Positions 1-8,709 of a stretch of DNA of 53,681 nt are shown here, piece by piece; the stretch's first letter is position 1; every line of letters starts with the position of its first letter. The translations under genes and the position numbers were made by a program. Origin of the DNA: Armatimonadota bacterium. Lineage in GTDB: Bacteria; Sysuimicrobiota; Sysuimicrobiia; Sysuimicrobiales; Kaftiobacteriaceae. The stretch covers positions 1-53,681 of the forward strand of contig JAIBHM010000001.1 of the NCBI GenBank assembly GCA_020028535.1, in the 5' to 3' direction. A model generated the notes under the pieces. The model did no database searches. It was not told the DNA's origin and worked only from the letters and a program-made list of their open reading frames with translations.

Positions 1-1049
1 CCGTCTTTGCCGGAGAGCGCATCGGCGCCGCGGGGGGCGCCTCGGGTGAGGTCGTCTTCACCACGAGCATGACCGGGTATCAGGAGGTCCTCAGCGACCC
101 CAGCTACCGCGGGCAGATCGTCGCGATGGCGTACCCGTTGATCGGAAACTATGGGTTCAGCGAGGAGGCATGGGAGGCTGAACGGGCGCATGTTGCCGGG
201 TTCGTCGTCCGCGAGAGCTCACCGGTCGCCTCGCACCATCTATCCCGTGAGCGGCTCGACGCCTTTCTCGCCGCGCACGGCGTTTGTGGTCTCGCCGGCG
301 TCGACACACGCCGCCTGGTCCGCCATCTGCGCACGCACGGCTTGAAGCGCGGGGTCATCGTCGACGAGGCCGGTCCTGATGCGGTGTCCCTGGCCCTCGC
401 GGTTCCACTCACCGAGCGGCAAGACCTCGTCGGTCAGGTGTCGCGGGAGGAGCCGCACGTCTTGCCCGGTCCCGGCCCGCGGATCGCTGTCGTGGACTGC
501 GGCGTGAAGGCGGGGATCGTGGACGCGCTGCGGCGGAGGGGCTGTGAGATCGTCCTGCTGCCGTATCTCGCCTCCGCGGACTTCGTGGCCGAGTTTCATC
601 CCGACGGGGTGCTGATCTCGAACGGGCCGGGCGATCCCGCCGTCCTCTCCGCGACCATCCGAACGGTACGGCAGCTGCTGGGATCCTATCCATTGATGGG
701 TGTTTGCCTGGGGCATCAACTCCTCGCGCTGGCCGTCGGCGGGCGCACGTACAAGATGAAGTTCGGACACCGCGGGAGCAATCAGCCGGTCCTGGAGACG
801 CGGACCGGCGGGGTAATGATCACCACCCAAAATCATGGCTATGCCGTTGACCCCGACGTTCCACCGGAGGTCGAGGTCACGCACATCAACCTCAACGACG
901 GCACGGTGGAAGGTCTCCGCCATTCGCGGGTGCCGGCGTTCTCGGTGCAGTTTCACCCTGAGGGCCGGCCGGGCCCGACCGACGCCGAGGTCCTCTACGA
1001 TCGGTTTCTCGCAATGGTCAGCCAGGAGCGCCATGCCGCGGCGCGCTGA
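1..1049 (+). CDS. carA: Carbamoyl-phosphate synthase small (glutaminase) subunit, 5' partial
   Basis: Glutaminase subunit that hydrolyses glutamine and passes ammonia to CarB to make carbamoyl phosphate for arginine and pyrimidine synthesis. The frame is open from the first base (codons from base 3), so the start and roughly the first ten residues lie outside the window. Visible are the CarA N-terminal motif TTSMTGYQEVLSDPSYRGQ and a class I glutamine amidotransferase domain. That domain has the nucleophile Cys in MGVCLGHQ (near base 705) and the His-Glu pair in QFHPEGRPGP near the C-terminus. At least 348 residues are present, normal for CarA. The last 17 bases overlap the start of carB, so the two subunits are probably translationally coupled. 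The ATG at base 69 is internal to the conserved domain and is not the real start. Confidence 0.96.
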   Translation, partial: VFAGERIGAAGGASGEVVFTTSMTGYQEVLSDPSYRGQIVAMAYPLIGNYGFSEEAWEAERAHVAGFVVRESSPVASHHLSRERLDAFLAAHGVCGLAGVDTRRLVRHLRTHGLKRGVIVDEAGPDAVSLALAVPLTERQDLVGQVSREEPHVLPGPGPRIAVVDCGVKAGIVDALRRRGCEIVLLPYLASADFVAEFHPDGVLISNGPGDPAVLSATIRTVRQLLGSYPLMGVCLGHQLLALAVGGRTYKMKFGHRGSNQPVLETRTGGVMITTQNHGYAVDPDVPPEVEVTHINLNDGTVEGLRHSRVPAFSVQFHPEGRPGPTDAEVLYDRFLAMVSQERHAAAR

Positions 1050-4000
1050 TCTCCGCAAGGTCCTGGTCATCGGCTCCGGCCCAATCATCATCGGCCAGGC
1101 GGCGGAGTTCGACTATTCCGGTACACAGGCGTGCCGCGCCCTCTCCGAGGAAGGCATCGAGGTCGTCCTGGTCAACAGCAATCCGGCCACGATCATGACC
1201 GACGTGGAGGTGGCGGACCGCGTGTACGTAGAGCCGCTCACCCCGGAGTTCGTCGCGCGGATCATCGACCGGGAGCGGCCCGACGGCCTGCTGGCCACAC
1301 TCGGCGGGCAGACCGGCCTCAACCTCGCTCTCGCGCTCTCCGAGCGGGGGACGCTCGCCGCCTGCGGAGTCGAGCTGCTGGGCACACCGCTGCAGGCCAT
1401 CCGCAACGCTGAGGATCGCGAGCTGTTCCGAGCCACGATGGTGCGATTGCGCCAACCTGTCCCCGAGAGCGGCACGGCGTCCACGGTGTCCGAGGCGATG
1501 GAGGCCGCCCGTGCGATCGGCTTCCCCGTCGTCGTGCGCCCCGCGTTCACACTGGGCGGCACCGGGGGCGGCATCGCGGCCGGTGCGGAGGAACTGGCGG
1601 AGGTGTCGCGGCGGGGGCTGCTCAGTAGTCCGATTCAGCAGGTACTGGTCGAGCGGTGCGTGCTCGGCTGGAAGGAGATCGAGTACGAAGTCATGCGCGA
1701 CGCTGCCGGCACGGCAATCACCGTCTGCAACATGGAAAACGTCGATCCAATGGGCGTGCACACCGGTGACAGCATCGTCGTGGCGCCCTCGCAGACCTTG
1801 AGCGATCGCGATTACCAGCGGCTGCGCACCGCGGCCCGGCAGATCATCGAGGGGCTCGGCATCGCCGGTGGCTGTAACATTCAGTTCGCGCTCGACCCGC
1901 ACAGCGACGCGTACTACGTGATCGAGGTCAACCCACGGGTCTCGCGGTCCTCCGCGCTGGCGAGCAAAGCCACGGGCTATCCGATTGCCCGCGTCGCGGC
2001 GAAGATCGCGATCGGCCTGCGGCTGGACGAGATCGAGAACCGGGTCACCGGCGCGACCCGCGCTGCGTTCGAGCCTGCTCTGGACTACGTCGTCGTGAAG
2101 ATTCCGCGCTGGCCGTTCGACAAGTTCGCCTCGATGGACCGGCGTCTGGGGACGCAGATGAAGGCCACGGGCGAGGTCATGGCCATCGGGCGCACGTTCC
2201 CCGAGGCGCTGTTGAAAGCGCTGCGGTCCCTCGATGCGGGGGCGCCCGGTTTGTCGATTCCCGAGGCGGAGCACTGGACCCCCCAGGAGCTCGATCGCCT
2301 CATCGTGGAGCCGACCGACCTGCGCGTGTTCGCGATCGCCGAGGCGCTGCGCCGGGGCATCTCGGTCGACGCGATCGGGTGCGCGTCCCGGATCGATCGC
2401 TACTTCATCGAGCAGATGCTGAGGATTGTGGCGTGCACACGCGGGCTGGGCGAGGGTGAGGGAACCTGGGGCCTTCGGAACGCGAAATCGCTGGGCATCT
2501 CCGATGCTGCCGTCGCCGCGGCGATAGGGATCACCGAAGACGAGGTCAGGAACCGCAGGCGCGCGGAGGGGATCGGGCCGGTCTTCAAAGTCGTGGATAC
2601 CTGCGCCGGCGAGTTCCCGGCGCAGACGCCCTACTATTACTCGACGTACGAAGAGGAAGACGAAATGCCGGACTCCGCCCGGCAGGGCATTCTCGTGCTG
2701 GGGTCCGGACCGATCCGCATCGGGCAGGGGATCGAATTCGACTACTCCACCGTCCACGCTGTCCGGGCCCTGCGCGAGGCCGGATACGACGCCGTCATCA
2801 TCAACAACAATCCGGAGACAGTGAGCACCGACTTCGACATCTCCGATCGGCTCTACTTCGAGCCGCTGACGTTGGAGGATGTGCTCAACGTCGTGGAGCG
2901 GGAACGGCCCCGGGGTGTGCTGGTGCAGTTCGGGGGGCAAACCGCGATCAACCTGGCCGGCCCCCTGGCACGCGAGGGCGTCCCGATCCTGGGGACATCC
3001 GTCGAGTCCCTCGACATCTCAGAGGACCGGGAGAAGTTCTACGCGCTCCTCAAGCAGCTCGACGTGGACTGCCCGGAAGGCGGCGCCGTGACTTCAGTCG
3101 AGAATGCCCGGGCGCTCATCGCACAGCTCGGGGTACCCGTGCTGGTGCGGCCCTCGTACGTGCTGGGAGGCCGGGGCATGCGGGTTGCGGAGACAGAAGC
3201 ACAGGCGCTCTCCGCGGTCCGAGAGGGGCTGCGTGCCGCACCCGGTTACCCGGTGCTCATCGACCGCTACCTGGATGGCGTTGAGCTCGAGATCGACGCG
3301 GTCTCCGACGGCCGGTCGGTGCTCTCACCCGGCATCATGGAGCACGTGGAGCGCGCCGGAGTGCACTCAGGCGACAGTATCGCGATCTTTCCCGCCCAAA
3401 CGCTGCCCGAGGCGGTCATAGAACGTGCGACCGACATCGCGGCGCTGATCGCGCGGGCGCTGCGAGTGCGGGGATTCCTGAACGTCCAATTTGTCTACCA
3501 CCAGGGCCGCCTCTTCGTGCTCGAGGCCAACCTGCGCAGCAGCCGCACCGTGCCGTTTGTGAGTAAGGCCGTAGGCGTTTCCCTCGTCCAGATCGCGACG
3601 CGCGTGATGCTGGGCGACTCCCTCGACGACCTGGGGTTTCCTGGCGTCCACCGGCTGCCGGCACCGCCGCGCGTGGCGGTGAAAGCCCCGGTCTTCTCCA
3701 TGGAGAAGCTCGCCCGGGCCGAGGCGGCGGTGGGCCCGGAGATGAAATCCACGGGCGAAGTGATGGGTCTCGACGCCGATCCCGCGGCGGCCATGTTCAA
3801 AGCGCTCGTCGCCGCCGGATTCTCTCTGCGCGGACAGGCGGTGCTGGTGTCGCTGGCCGACCGGGACAAGCCCGGCGGCGCGGATGTGGTCAGTGCGTAC
3901 GCGCGCGCCGGATTCCGGATCCTGGCCACGCAGGAGACGGCGGCCTGGCTTCAGGCGGCGGGCGTCGATGCCATCGCCGTGGATCCCGACGCGGCGCTGA

Positions 4001-4206
4001 TCGACGAACACGTGGGCCTGGTGGTCAACACGCCGACGCGCGGCGGGGATCCATCGCGTGCCGGCTTCCGCCTGCGGCGGTCCGCCCTGGAGCGCCGCAT
4101 CCCCTGCGTCACCTCCCTTGAGACCGCGCGCGCGATCGCCTCCGTCCTGCACCACTCCGCCGACGCCGTGTCGGTGGAACCCCTCGCCGGCGTCCCGCTC
4201 GACTAG
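1033..4206 (+). CDS. carB: Carbamoyl-phosphate synthase large subunit
   Basis: Synthetase subunit (1057 residues, close to the usual ~1070) that makes carbamoyl phosphate from bicarbonate, ammonia from CarA and two ATP. Two homologous ATP-grasp halves are visible. The first opens with VLVIGSGPIIIGQAAEFDYS and the second, near residue 555, with ILVLGSGPIRIGQGIEFDYS. Each half has its own RPxxxLGG element (VRPAFTLGGTGGG and VRPSYVLGGRGM). The C-terminal ~130 residues match the MGS-like allosteric domain. I chose ATG 1033 because it begins just before the conserved VLVIGSGP strand and has AGGAG at 1023-1027. Longer upstream reading is only the overlap with carA. The ARG box lies after this gene, so carAB and argC-R may be separately initiated. 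Confidence 0.97.
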   Translation: MPRRADLRKVLVIGSGPIIIGQAAEFDYSGTQACRALSEEGIEVVLVNSNPATIMTDVEVADRVYVEPLTPEFVARIIDRERPDGLLATLGGQTGLNLALALSERGTLAACGVELLGTPLQAIRNAEDRELFRATMVRLRQPVPESGTASTVSEAMEAARAIGFPVVVRPAFTLGGTGGGIAAGAEELAEVSRRGLLSSPIQQVLVERCVLGWKEIEYEVMRDAAGTAITVCNMENVDPMGVHTGDSIVVAPSQTLSDRDYQRLRTAARQIIEGLGIAGGCNIQFALDPHSDAYYVIEVNPRVSRSSALASKATGYPIARVAAKIAIGLRLDEIENRVTGATRAAFEPALDYVVVKIPRWPFDKFASMDRRLGTQMKATGEVMAIGRTFPEALLKALRSLDAGAPGLSIPEAEHWTPQELDRLIVEPTDLRVFAIAEALRRGISVDAIGCASRIDRYFIEQMLRIVACTRGLGEGEGTWGLRNAKSLGISDAAVAAAIGITEDEVRNRRRAEGIGPVFKVVDTCAGEFPAQTPYYYSTYEEEDEMPDSARQGILVLGSGPIRIGQGIEFDYSTVHAVRALREAGYDAVIINNNPETVSTDFDISDRLYFEPLTLEDVLNVVERERPRGVLVQFGGQTAINLAGPLAREGVPILGTSVESLDISEDREKFYALLKQLDVDCPEGGAVTSVENARALIAQLGVPVLVRPSYVLGGRGMRVAETEAQALSAVREGLRAAPGYPVLIDRYLDGVELEIDAVSDGRSVLSPGIMEHVERAGVHSGDSIAIFPAQTLPEAVIERATDIAALIARALRVRGFLNVQFVYHQGRLFVLEANLRSSRTVPFVSKAVGVSLVQIATRVMLGDSLDDLGFPGVHRLPAPPRVAVKAPVFSMEKLARAEAAVGPEMKSTGEVMGLDADPAAAMFKALVAAGFSLRGQAVLVSLADRDKPGGADVVSAYARAGFRILATQETAAWLQAAGVDAIAVDPDAALIDEHVGLVVNTPTRGGDPSRAGFRLRRSALERRIPCVTSLETARAIASVLHHSADAVSVEPLAGVPLD

Positions 4207-4214
4207 CCCCGGGT

Positions 4215-4245
4215 ATTGCATCTTTATTCACAAATCGGGTATGAT
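4215..4245 (+). promoter_or_regulatory. ARG box overlapping the argC promoter
   Basis: In the 74-base gap between carB and argC, TGCAT-CTTT-ATTCA (4217-4230) matches the ArgR operator consensus TGAAT-wwww-ATTCA at all but one half-site base and one spacer base. A possible -35 (TTGCAT, 4216-4221) lies inside the operator. A good -10 (TATGAT, 4240-4245) follows at 18-bp spacing. Bound ArgR would therefore block RNA polymerase. The argR gene at the end of the same operon supports feedback control by arginine. I saw only one box; E. coli-type operators usually have two. Confidence 0.75.
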
Positions 4246-4280
4246 TATGCGCACCGATCTTCGTGCGCTGAGGGAGAGAC

Positions 4281-5318
4281 GTGTCGGTCAAAGTCAGCAT
4301 CATCGGAGCATCCGGGTACGGCGGGGGTGAGCTGGCCCGGCTGCTCGCCGGACATCCGGAGGTGGAACTCGTCCACCTCACCGCGGAGACACGCGCCGGC
4401 GAGGCCATGGCCGACCTCTACCCGAACCTCCGCAGCTTCACCGACCTGATCACCACCGCGGCCGATCCCGACCGGATCGCGCGCGACTCCGACCTGGTCT
4501 TCATCGCGTTGCCCAACAGCAAGGCGATGGAGTTCGCGCCGCAGATTGCGCCGCACGCGCGCATCGTCGACCTCGGCGCGGACTTCCGGTTCAAGGATCC
4601 GCTGGTGTACGAGCAGTGGTACAAGACTGCGCATGCCTGCCCGCTGCTGCTTGACGACTCCGCCTACGGCTTGACGGAGTTCCGGCGCTCCGAGATCCGC
4701 AGCTCGCGCATCGTCGGCAACCCCGGCTGCTATCCCACCGCGGCCCTGCTGGCGATCCTGCCCTTCCTGCAGGCAGGGCAGGGGAGCGCCGGGGGCATCG
4801 TCATCGACGCCAAATCGGGGATTTCCGGTGCCGGGCGTACGCCGTCGATGGGCACGCACTTCTCCGAGGTCAACGAGAACGTGATGCCGTACAACGTGGG
4901 TTCGCATCGGCACACGCCGGAGATCGAGCAGGAACTCTCCCGGCTCGGGGACAGCCCGGTGGCCGTGACCTTCACGCCGCACCTCATCCCGATGACCCGG
5001 GGGATTCTGGTCACGGCCTACGTGCCGGTCCACAATGGGCTCACCACCGATGATGCGACGGCCATCCTGCAGGAGTCGTACGCCGCTGAGCCGTTTGTGC
5101 GCGTCCTCGCCGACGGCCTGCCGCAGACGAAGGCCACCACCGGCTCGAACTTCTGCGACGTCGCGGCGCGGGTGGATCGCCACAGCCGGATGCTGATCGC
5201 GATGGCCGCCCTCGACAACATGGTCAAGGGCGCCAGCGGCCAGGCTGTGCAAAACATGAACGTCATGCTCGGATTTCCCGAGGAGCTAGGTCTGCGCTCC
5301 CCGGGTCTGTATCCCTGA
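4281..5318 (+). CDS. argC: N-acetyl-gamma-glutamyl-phosphate reductase
   Basis: Third step of arginine synthesis: NADPH-dependent reduction of N-acetylglutamyl phosphate to the semialdehyde. It has 345 residues, the usual length. The N-terminal Rossmann motif is IIGASGYGGGELARLL, and the catalytic Cys is Cys150 in GNPGCYPTAALL. The start is GTG at 4281, preceded by GAGGGAGAG at normal spacing; no in-frame ATG precedes the Rossmann strand. It is the first gene after the ARG-box promoter and so probably heads the argCJBDGHR transcript. Confidence 0.97.
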   Translation: MSVKVSIIGASGYGGGELARLLAGHPEVELVHLTAETRAGEAMADLYPNLRSFTDLITTAADPDRIARDSDLVFIALPNSKAMEFAPQIAPHARIVDLGADFRFKDPLVYEQWYKTAHACPLLLDDSAYGLTEFRRSEIRSSRIVGNPGCYPTAALLAILPFLQAGQGSAGGIVIDAKSGISGAGRTPSMGTHFSEVNENVMPYNVGSHRHTPEIEQELSRLGDSPVAVTFTPHLIPMTRGILVTAYVPVHNGLTTDDATAILQESYAAEPFVRVLADGLPQTKATTGSNFCDVAARVDRHSRMLIAMAALDNMVKGASGQAVQNMNVMLGFPEELGLRSPGLYP

Positions 5319-5342
5319 CGCGTATTTGAGGAGGGAACGTCG

Positions 5343-6566
5343 ATGGCCATCACGGTGAAGCCGGACCAGTGGCAGCGCATTGAGGGTGGGATCACCGCCG
5401 CGAAGGGCTTTCGCGCCGCCGGCGTGCACTGCGGTGTCAAGTCGGATCGGCATGACCTGGCCTTGATCGTCTCAGACACGCTCGCCTCCGCCGCGGCGAT
5501 GTTCACCACCAACGCCGTCAAGGCCGCGCCGGTCCTGGTCAGCCAGGAAAAGGTCCAGTCGGGCGCGGCGCAGGCGATCATCGTGAACAGCGGCAACGCC
5601 AACGCATGCACAGGCGAGCGGGGTCTGGCCGACGCGTGGGAGATGGGCCAGCTGGCAGCTACGACGCTCGGCATCGCCGAGGAATTCGTGCTGGTCGCAA
5701 GCACTGGGGTCATCGGCATCCCGCTGCCGATGGACGCGATTCGCGCCGGGGTCCGCCACCTGCCGGCCGCCCTGGACCGCGATGGGGCGGCCGCGGCGGA
5801 GGCGATTCTCACGACGGATGCTTTCCCCAAGACGGCGGCCGTGCAGCTGCAGGTCAAGGGGAAGAGAGTGACCATCGGCGGGATCGCCAAGGGCGCGGGC
5901 ATGATCCATCCCAACATGGCCACGACACTCTGCTTCCTGACGACCGATGCCTCGGTGCCGGCGCCGGTCCTCCGGGGGGCGCTGCGCAGCGCCATCGATC
6001 AATCCTTCAACTGCATTTCAGTGGATGGAGACACCAGTACGAACGACACGGTATTTCTACTGGCCAACGGGGCTGCAGGAGCGAGCCCGCTGCTTGAGGA
6101 CGACGACGAGTTTGCTCGCTTCACGTCTGCCCTGACAGCGCTGACGACGGATTTGGCCCGCATGGTTGTTAGAGATGGCGAGGGGGCGAGCAAACTCGTC
6201 AGCATCACGCTGCGCGGCGCAAGAACGCCGGGTGATGCGCGGCGCGCCGCCCAGGCCGTCATGACGTCTCCGCTGGTGAAGACGGCGATCTATGGAGGCG
6301 AACCCAACTGGGGCCGTGTGCTGGCCGCCGTAGGCCGGTCAGGCGCGGCAGTCGCATCCGACGTGGCCGAGATCTGGATCGGTGGCGTTCAGGTCGTCCG
6401 CCACGGCGCAGGCATTCCGGACGAGCTGCCGGCCGCCGCGGAGGCGATGAAGCAGCCGGAGTATGAGATTGTGGTCGACCTGCACCTGGGCGAGGCATCG
6501 TTCACGGGGTGGACGTGCGACTTGAACGAGGGCTACGTGAAGATCAACGCAGGTTACATGACGTGA
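5343..6566 (+). CDS. argJ: Bifunctional glutamate N-acetyltransferase / ornithine acetyltransferase
   Basis: Transfers the acetyl group from N-acetylornithine to glutamate (the cyclic arginine pathway) and may also use acetyl-CoA. The 407-residue precursor is expected to cleave itself between Ala193 and Thr194 in HPNMA|TTLCFLTTDA, freeing the Thr194 nucleophile; this Ala-Thr element is intact. ATG 5343 follows the strong ribosome-binding site GAGGAGGG. With argJ present, an argE deacetylase is not required, and none is seen here. Mono- or bifunctionality cannot be told from sequence alone. Confidence 0.96.
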   Translation: MAITVKPDQWQRIEGGITAAKGFRAAGVHCGVKSDRHDLALIVSDTLASAAAMFTTNAVKAAPVLVSQEKVQSGAAQAIIVNSGNANACTGERGLADAWEMGQLAATTLGIAEEFVLVASTGVIGIPLPMDAIRAGVRHLPAALDRDGAAAAEAILTTDAFPKTAAVQLQVKGKRVTIGGIAKGAGMIHPNMATTLCFLTTDASVPAPVLRGALRSAIDQSFNCISVDGDTSTNDTVFLLANGAAGASPLLEDDDEFARFTSALTALTTDLARMVVRDGEGASKLVSITLRGARTPGDARRAAQAVMTSPLVKTAIYGGEPNWGRVLAAVGRSGAAVASDVAEIWIGGVQVVRHGAGIPDELPAAAEAMKQPEYEIVVDLHLGEASFTGWTCDLNEGYVKINAGYMT

Positions 6567-6576
6567 GGGAGTACTG

Positions 6577-7458
6577 ATGGCCCTGCAGACCCACGAGGTC
6601 ATCGACCTGGGCAGCTCGCTGGCGAAAGCGCTCCAGTACGTCAACGCCTGGAAGAGGAAGCCTGTCGTCGTGAAACTCGGCGGCAGCGTGCTGGCGGGTG
6701 AAGACCAGGGAACCCTCATCGAGGACCTGGTGCTGCTCAAGGGAGTGGGTGTCGATCCGGTCCTGGTCCACGGCGGCGGGCCGGAGATCACCCGGATCCT
6801 TGAGCGTTTCGGCAAGGAGAGCCGCTTCGTCAACGGCCTCCGCGTCACGGACGACGAGACGATGGAAGTCGTGGAGATGGTGCTGGCGGGAAGAGCCAAC
6901 AAGGCGATCGTTTCGATGATTGCCCGCGCCGGCGGCACGGCCGTCGGGATCAGCGGCAAGGACGGGAAGGTCTTTCAGGCACATCGCCTCGCGCCGGAGC
7001 TCGGCCAGGTCGGCGAGATCGATATCGTCGATACCTCCCTCCTCACGCTCCTGTCAAGCGGGGGATACATTCCCGTCGTGGCGTCCATCGGGATCGGCGA
7101 AGAGGGTGAGAGCTACAATCTGAACGCCGATACGGCGGCGGGGGCGCTGGCGGCCGGATTGGGCGCGAGCAAGTTCATCCTGATGACCGACGTGCGGGGC
7201 GTGTACCGGGGTGGGAACGACAACAAAGCGCTCGTCTCAGTCCTGCGGATGGGGGAGGCGAAGGAGCTGATCAGGCAGGGTGTGATCTCGCGCGGCATGA
7301 TCCCTAAGGTGGAGGCCTGCCTGGAAGCGATCGACGCCGGGGTACCCACCGCCCATATCATCAGCGGGACGATCCCGCACGCCCTGCTCGTGGAGCTGTT
7401 CACTGAAGAGGGTGTCGGGACGATGATCGTCCGCGATGATGTCCACGCGAACGCGTAA
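6577..7458 (+). CDS. argB: N-acetylglutamate kinase
   Basis: Phosphorylates N-acetylglutamate, usually the arginine-inhibited step in organisms using the argJ cycle. It has 293 residues. Amino-acid kinase motifs are visible: KLGGSVLAG, HGGGPEI (substrate and nucleotide-binding glycine loops), and NLNADTAAGALAAGL late in the protein. An N-terminal helix of about 25 residues precedes the first strand. This extension is typical of arginine-sensitive hexameric kinases, so arginine inhibition is inferred. ATG 6577 has GAGGGAG upstream. argJ ends 10 bases before it. Confidence 0.97.
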   Translation: MALQTHEVIDLGSSLAKALQYVNAWKRKPVVVKLGGSVLAGEDQGTLIEDLVLLKGVGVDPVLVHGGGPEITRILERFGKESRFVNGLRVTDDETMEVVEMVLAGRANKAIVSMIARAGGTAVGISGKDGKVFQAHRLAPELGQVGEIDIVDTSLLTLLSSGGYIPVVASIGIGEEGESYNLNADTAAGALAAGLGASKFILMTDVRGVYRGGNDNKALVSVLRMGEAKELIRQGVISRGMIPKVEACLEAIDAGVPTAHIISGTIPHALLVELFTEEGVGTMIVRDDVHANA

Positions 7459-7487
7459 GCGTGAGCGTGAGAGGTTGGGAGGATGGA

Positions 7488-8699
7488 ATGGATACACAGA
7501 CGACTGCAGCGCTGACAGAGAAGTATTTGATGAATACCTACAAGCGAGCCCCCGTGGCCTTCGCTTCGGGCGGCGGTGTGTGGTTGATCGACGTGGAGGG
7601 ACGTCCCTACCTCGATTTCATCGCCGGTATCGCGGTGTGCGCGCTGGGTCACAACCATCCGGTGCTCACCGCCTCCATCCAGGCGCAGGCGGCTCGACTC
7701 CTCCACGTCAGCAACCTCTACCTGATCCCCGAGCAGGCGCGGCTCGGCCAGTGGCTCGTCGAACATTCGGCTCTCGACCGTGCCTTCTTCTGCAATAGCG
7801 GCGCCGAAGCGAACGAGGCCGCGATCAAGCTGGCCCGGAAGTACTGGCACGCGAAGGGCGACCAGCGCTTCGAGATTATCGTCGCCAACCAGTCCTTCCA
7901 CGGCCGCACCCTGGCCACATTGGCGGCCACGGCCCAGCCGAAGTACCAGAAGGGCTTCGACCCGCTTCCCGCGGGGTTCACTCCGGTGCCGTTCGACGAC
8001 ATCGATGCTCTGCAGCAGGCTGTAAGGCGCCAAACTGCTGCGGTGATGCTCGAGGTGGTGCAGGGTGAGGGCGGGTACCGCTTCCCGTCACCGGCTTACC
8101 TCCCGTCGGTGCGGCGCGTGTGCGACGAAGGCGGGTTGCTGCTGATTCTCGATGAGGTGCAAACCGGCATCGGCCGGACAGGACGCTGGTTTGCCTACGA
8201 GCACTACGGCATCACCCCCGACATCATGACTCTGGCCAAGGGACTCGGCGGCGGCGTGCCGGTCGGCGCGATGCTGGCGACCGAGGCAGTCTCCTCCGCG
8301 TTTCAGCCGGGCGACCACGGCGCCACCTTCGGCGGAAATCCGCTGGCGTGCGTGGCAGCGCTGGCGGTGGTGGAGACGCTGGAAGATGAGGGTCTGCCCG
8401 CTCGGGCGGCGGAGGTTGGCGCATATTTCGTCGACCAGCTGCGCGCGCTGGCCAGACGGCACTCCGTGATCACGGAGGTGCGCGGGCTCGGACTGCTGGT
8501 GGCCGTGGATCTTTCAATGGAAGCTGCCGGTGCTGTCACCGCCTGCCGGGAGCGCGGGCTGCTCATCAATGCCGTACAGCCGAAGACCCTGCGCTTTGCC
8601 CCGCCGCTCATCGTGACGAACGCGGAGGTCGATCAGGCCGTGACGATTCTGGATGCCGCGCTGGCTGCGATCGTGGAACCCGCGGCCGCGCCCGCATAG
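7488..8699 (+). CDS. argD: Acetylornithine aminotransferase
   Basis: PLP-dependent class III aminotransferase that converts N-acetylglutamate semialdehyde to N-acetylornithine. It has 403 residues from ATG 7488. I preferred that start to GTG 7461 because GGGAGG (7477-7482) sits five bases upstream and the earlier start has no site. Visible are the PLP-fold element FFCNSGAEANEAAIKLAR, the LDEVQTGIGRTG motif, and the Schiff-base lysine Lys251 in LAKGLGGGVPVGAM. In some bacteria the same enzyme also serves lysine synthesis. It sits between argB and argG; an argF gene is often found in this neighbourhood but is missing here. Confidence 0.95.
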   Translation: MDTQTTAALTEKYLMNTYKRAPVAFASGGGVWLIDVEGRPYLDFIAGIAVCALGHNHPVLTASIQAQAARLLHVSNLYLIPEQARLGQWLVEHSALDRAFFCNSGAEANEAAIKLARKYWHAKGDQRFEIIVANQSFHGRTLATLAATAQPKYQKGFDPLPAGFTPVPFDDIDALQQAVRRQTAAVMLEVVQGEGGYRFPSPAYLPSVRRVCDEGGLLLILDEVQTGIGRTGRWFAYEHYGITPDIMTLAKGLGGGVPVGAMLATEAVSSAFQPGDHGATFGGNPLACVAALAVVETLEDEGLPARAAEVGAYFVDQLRALARRHSVITEVRGLGLLVAVDLSMEAAGAVTACRERGLLINAVQPKTLRFAPPLIVTNAEVDQAVTILDAALAAIVEPAAAPA

Positions 8700-8709
8700 G
8701 AGGAAGACT

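Noticed and set aside
1018..2940. Long open frame on the minus strand under carB
   Set aside because: High-GC coding DNA commonly leaves the opposite strand open. The translation has no recognisable family, whereas the + frame is unmistakably CarB. The same applies to 19137-20351, 22394-23683, 30915-32408 and 34920-36920.
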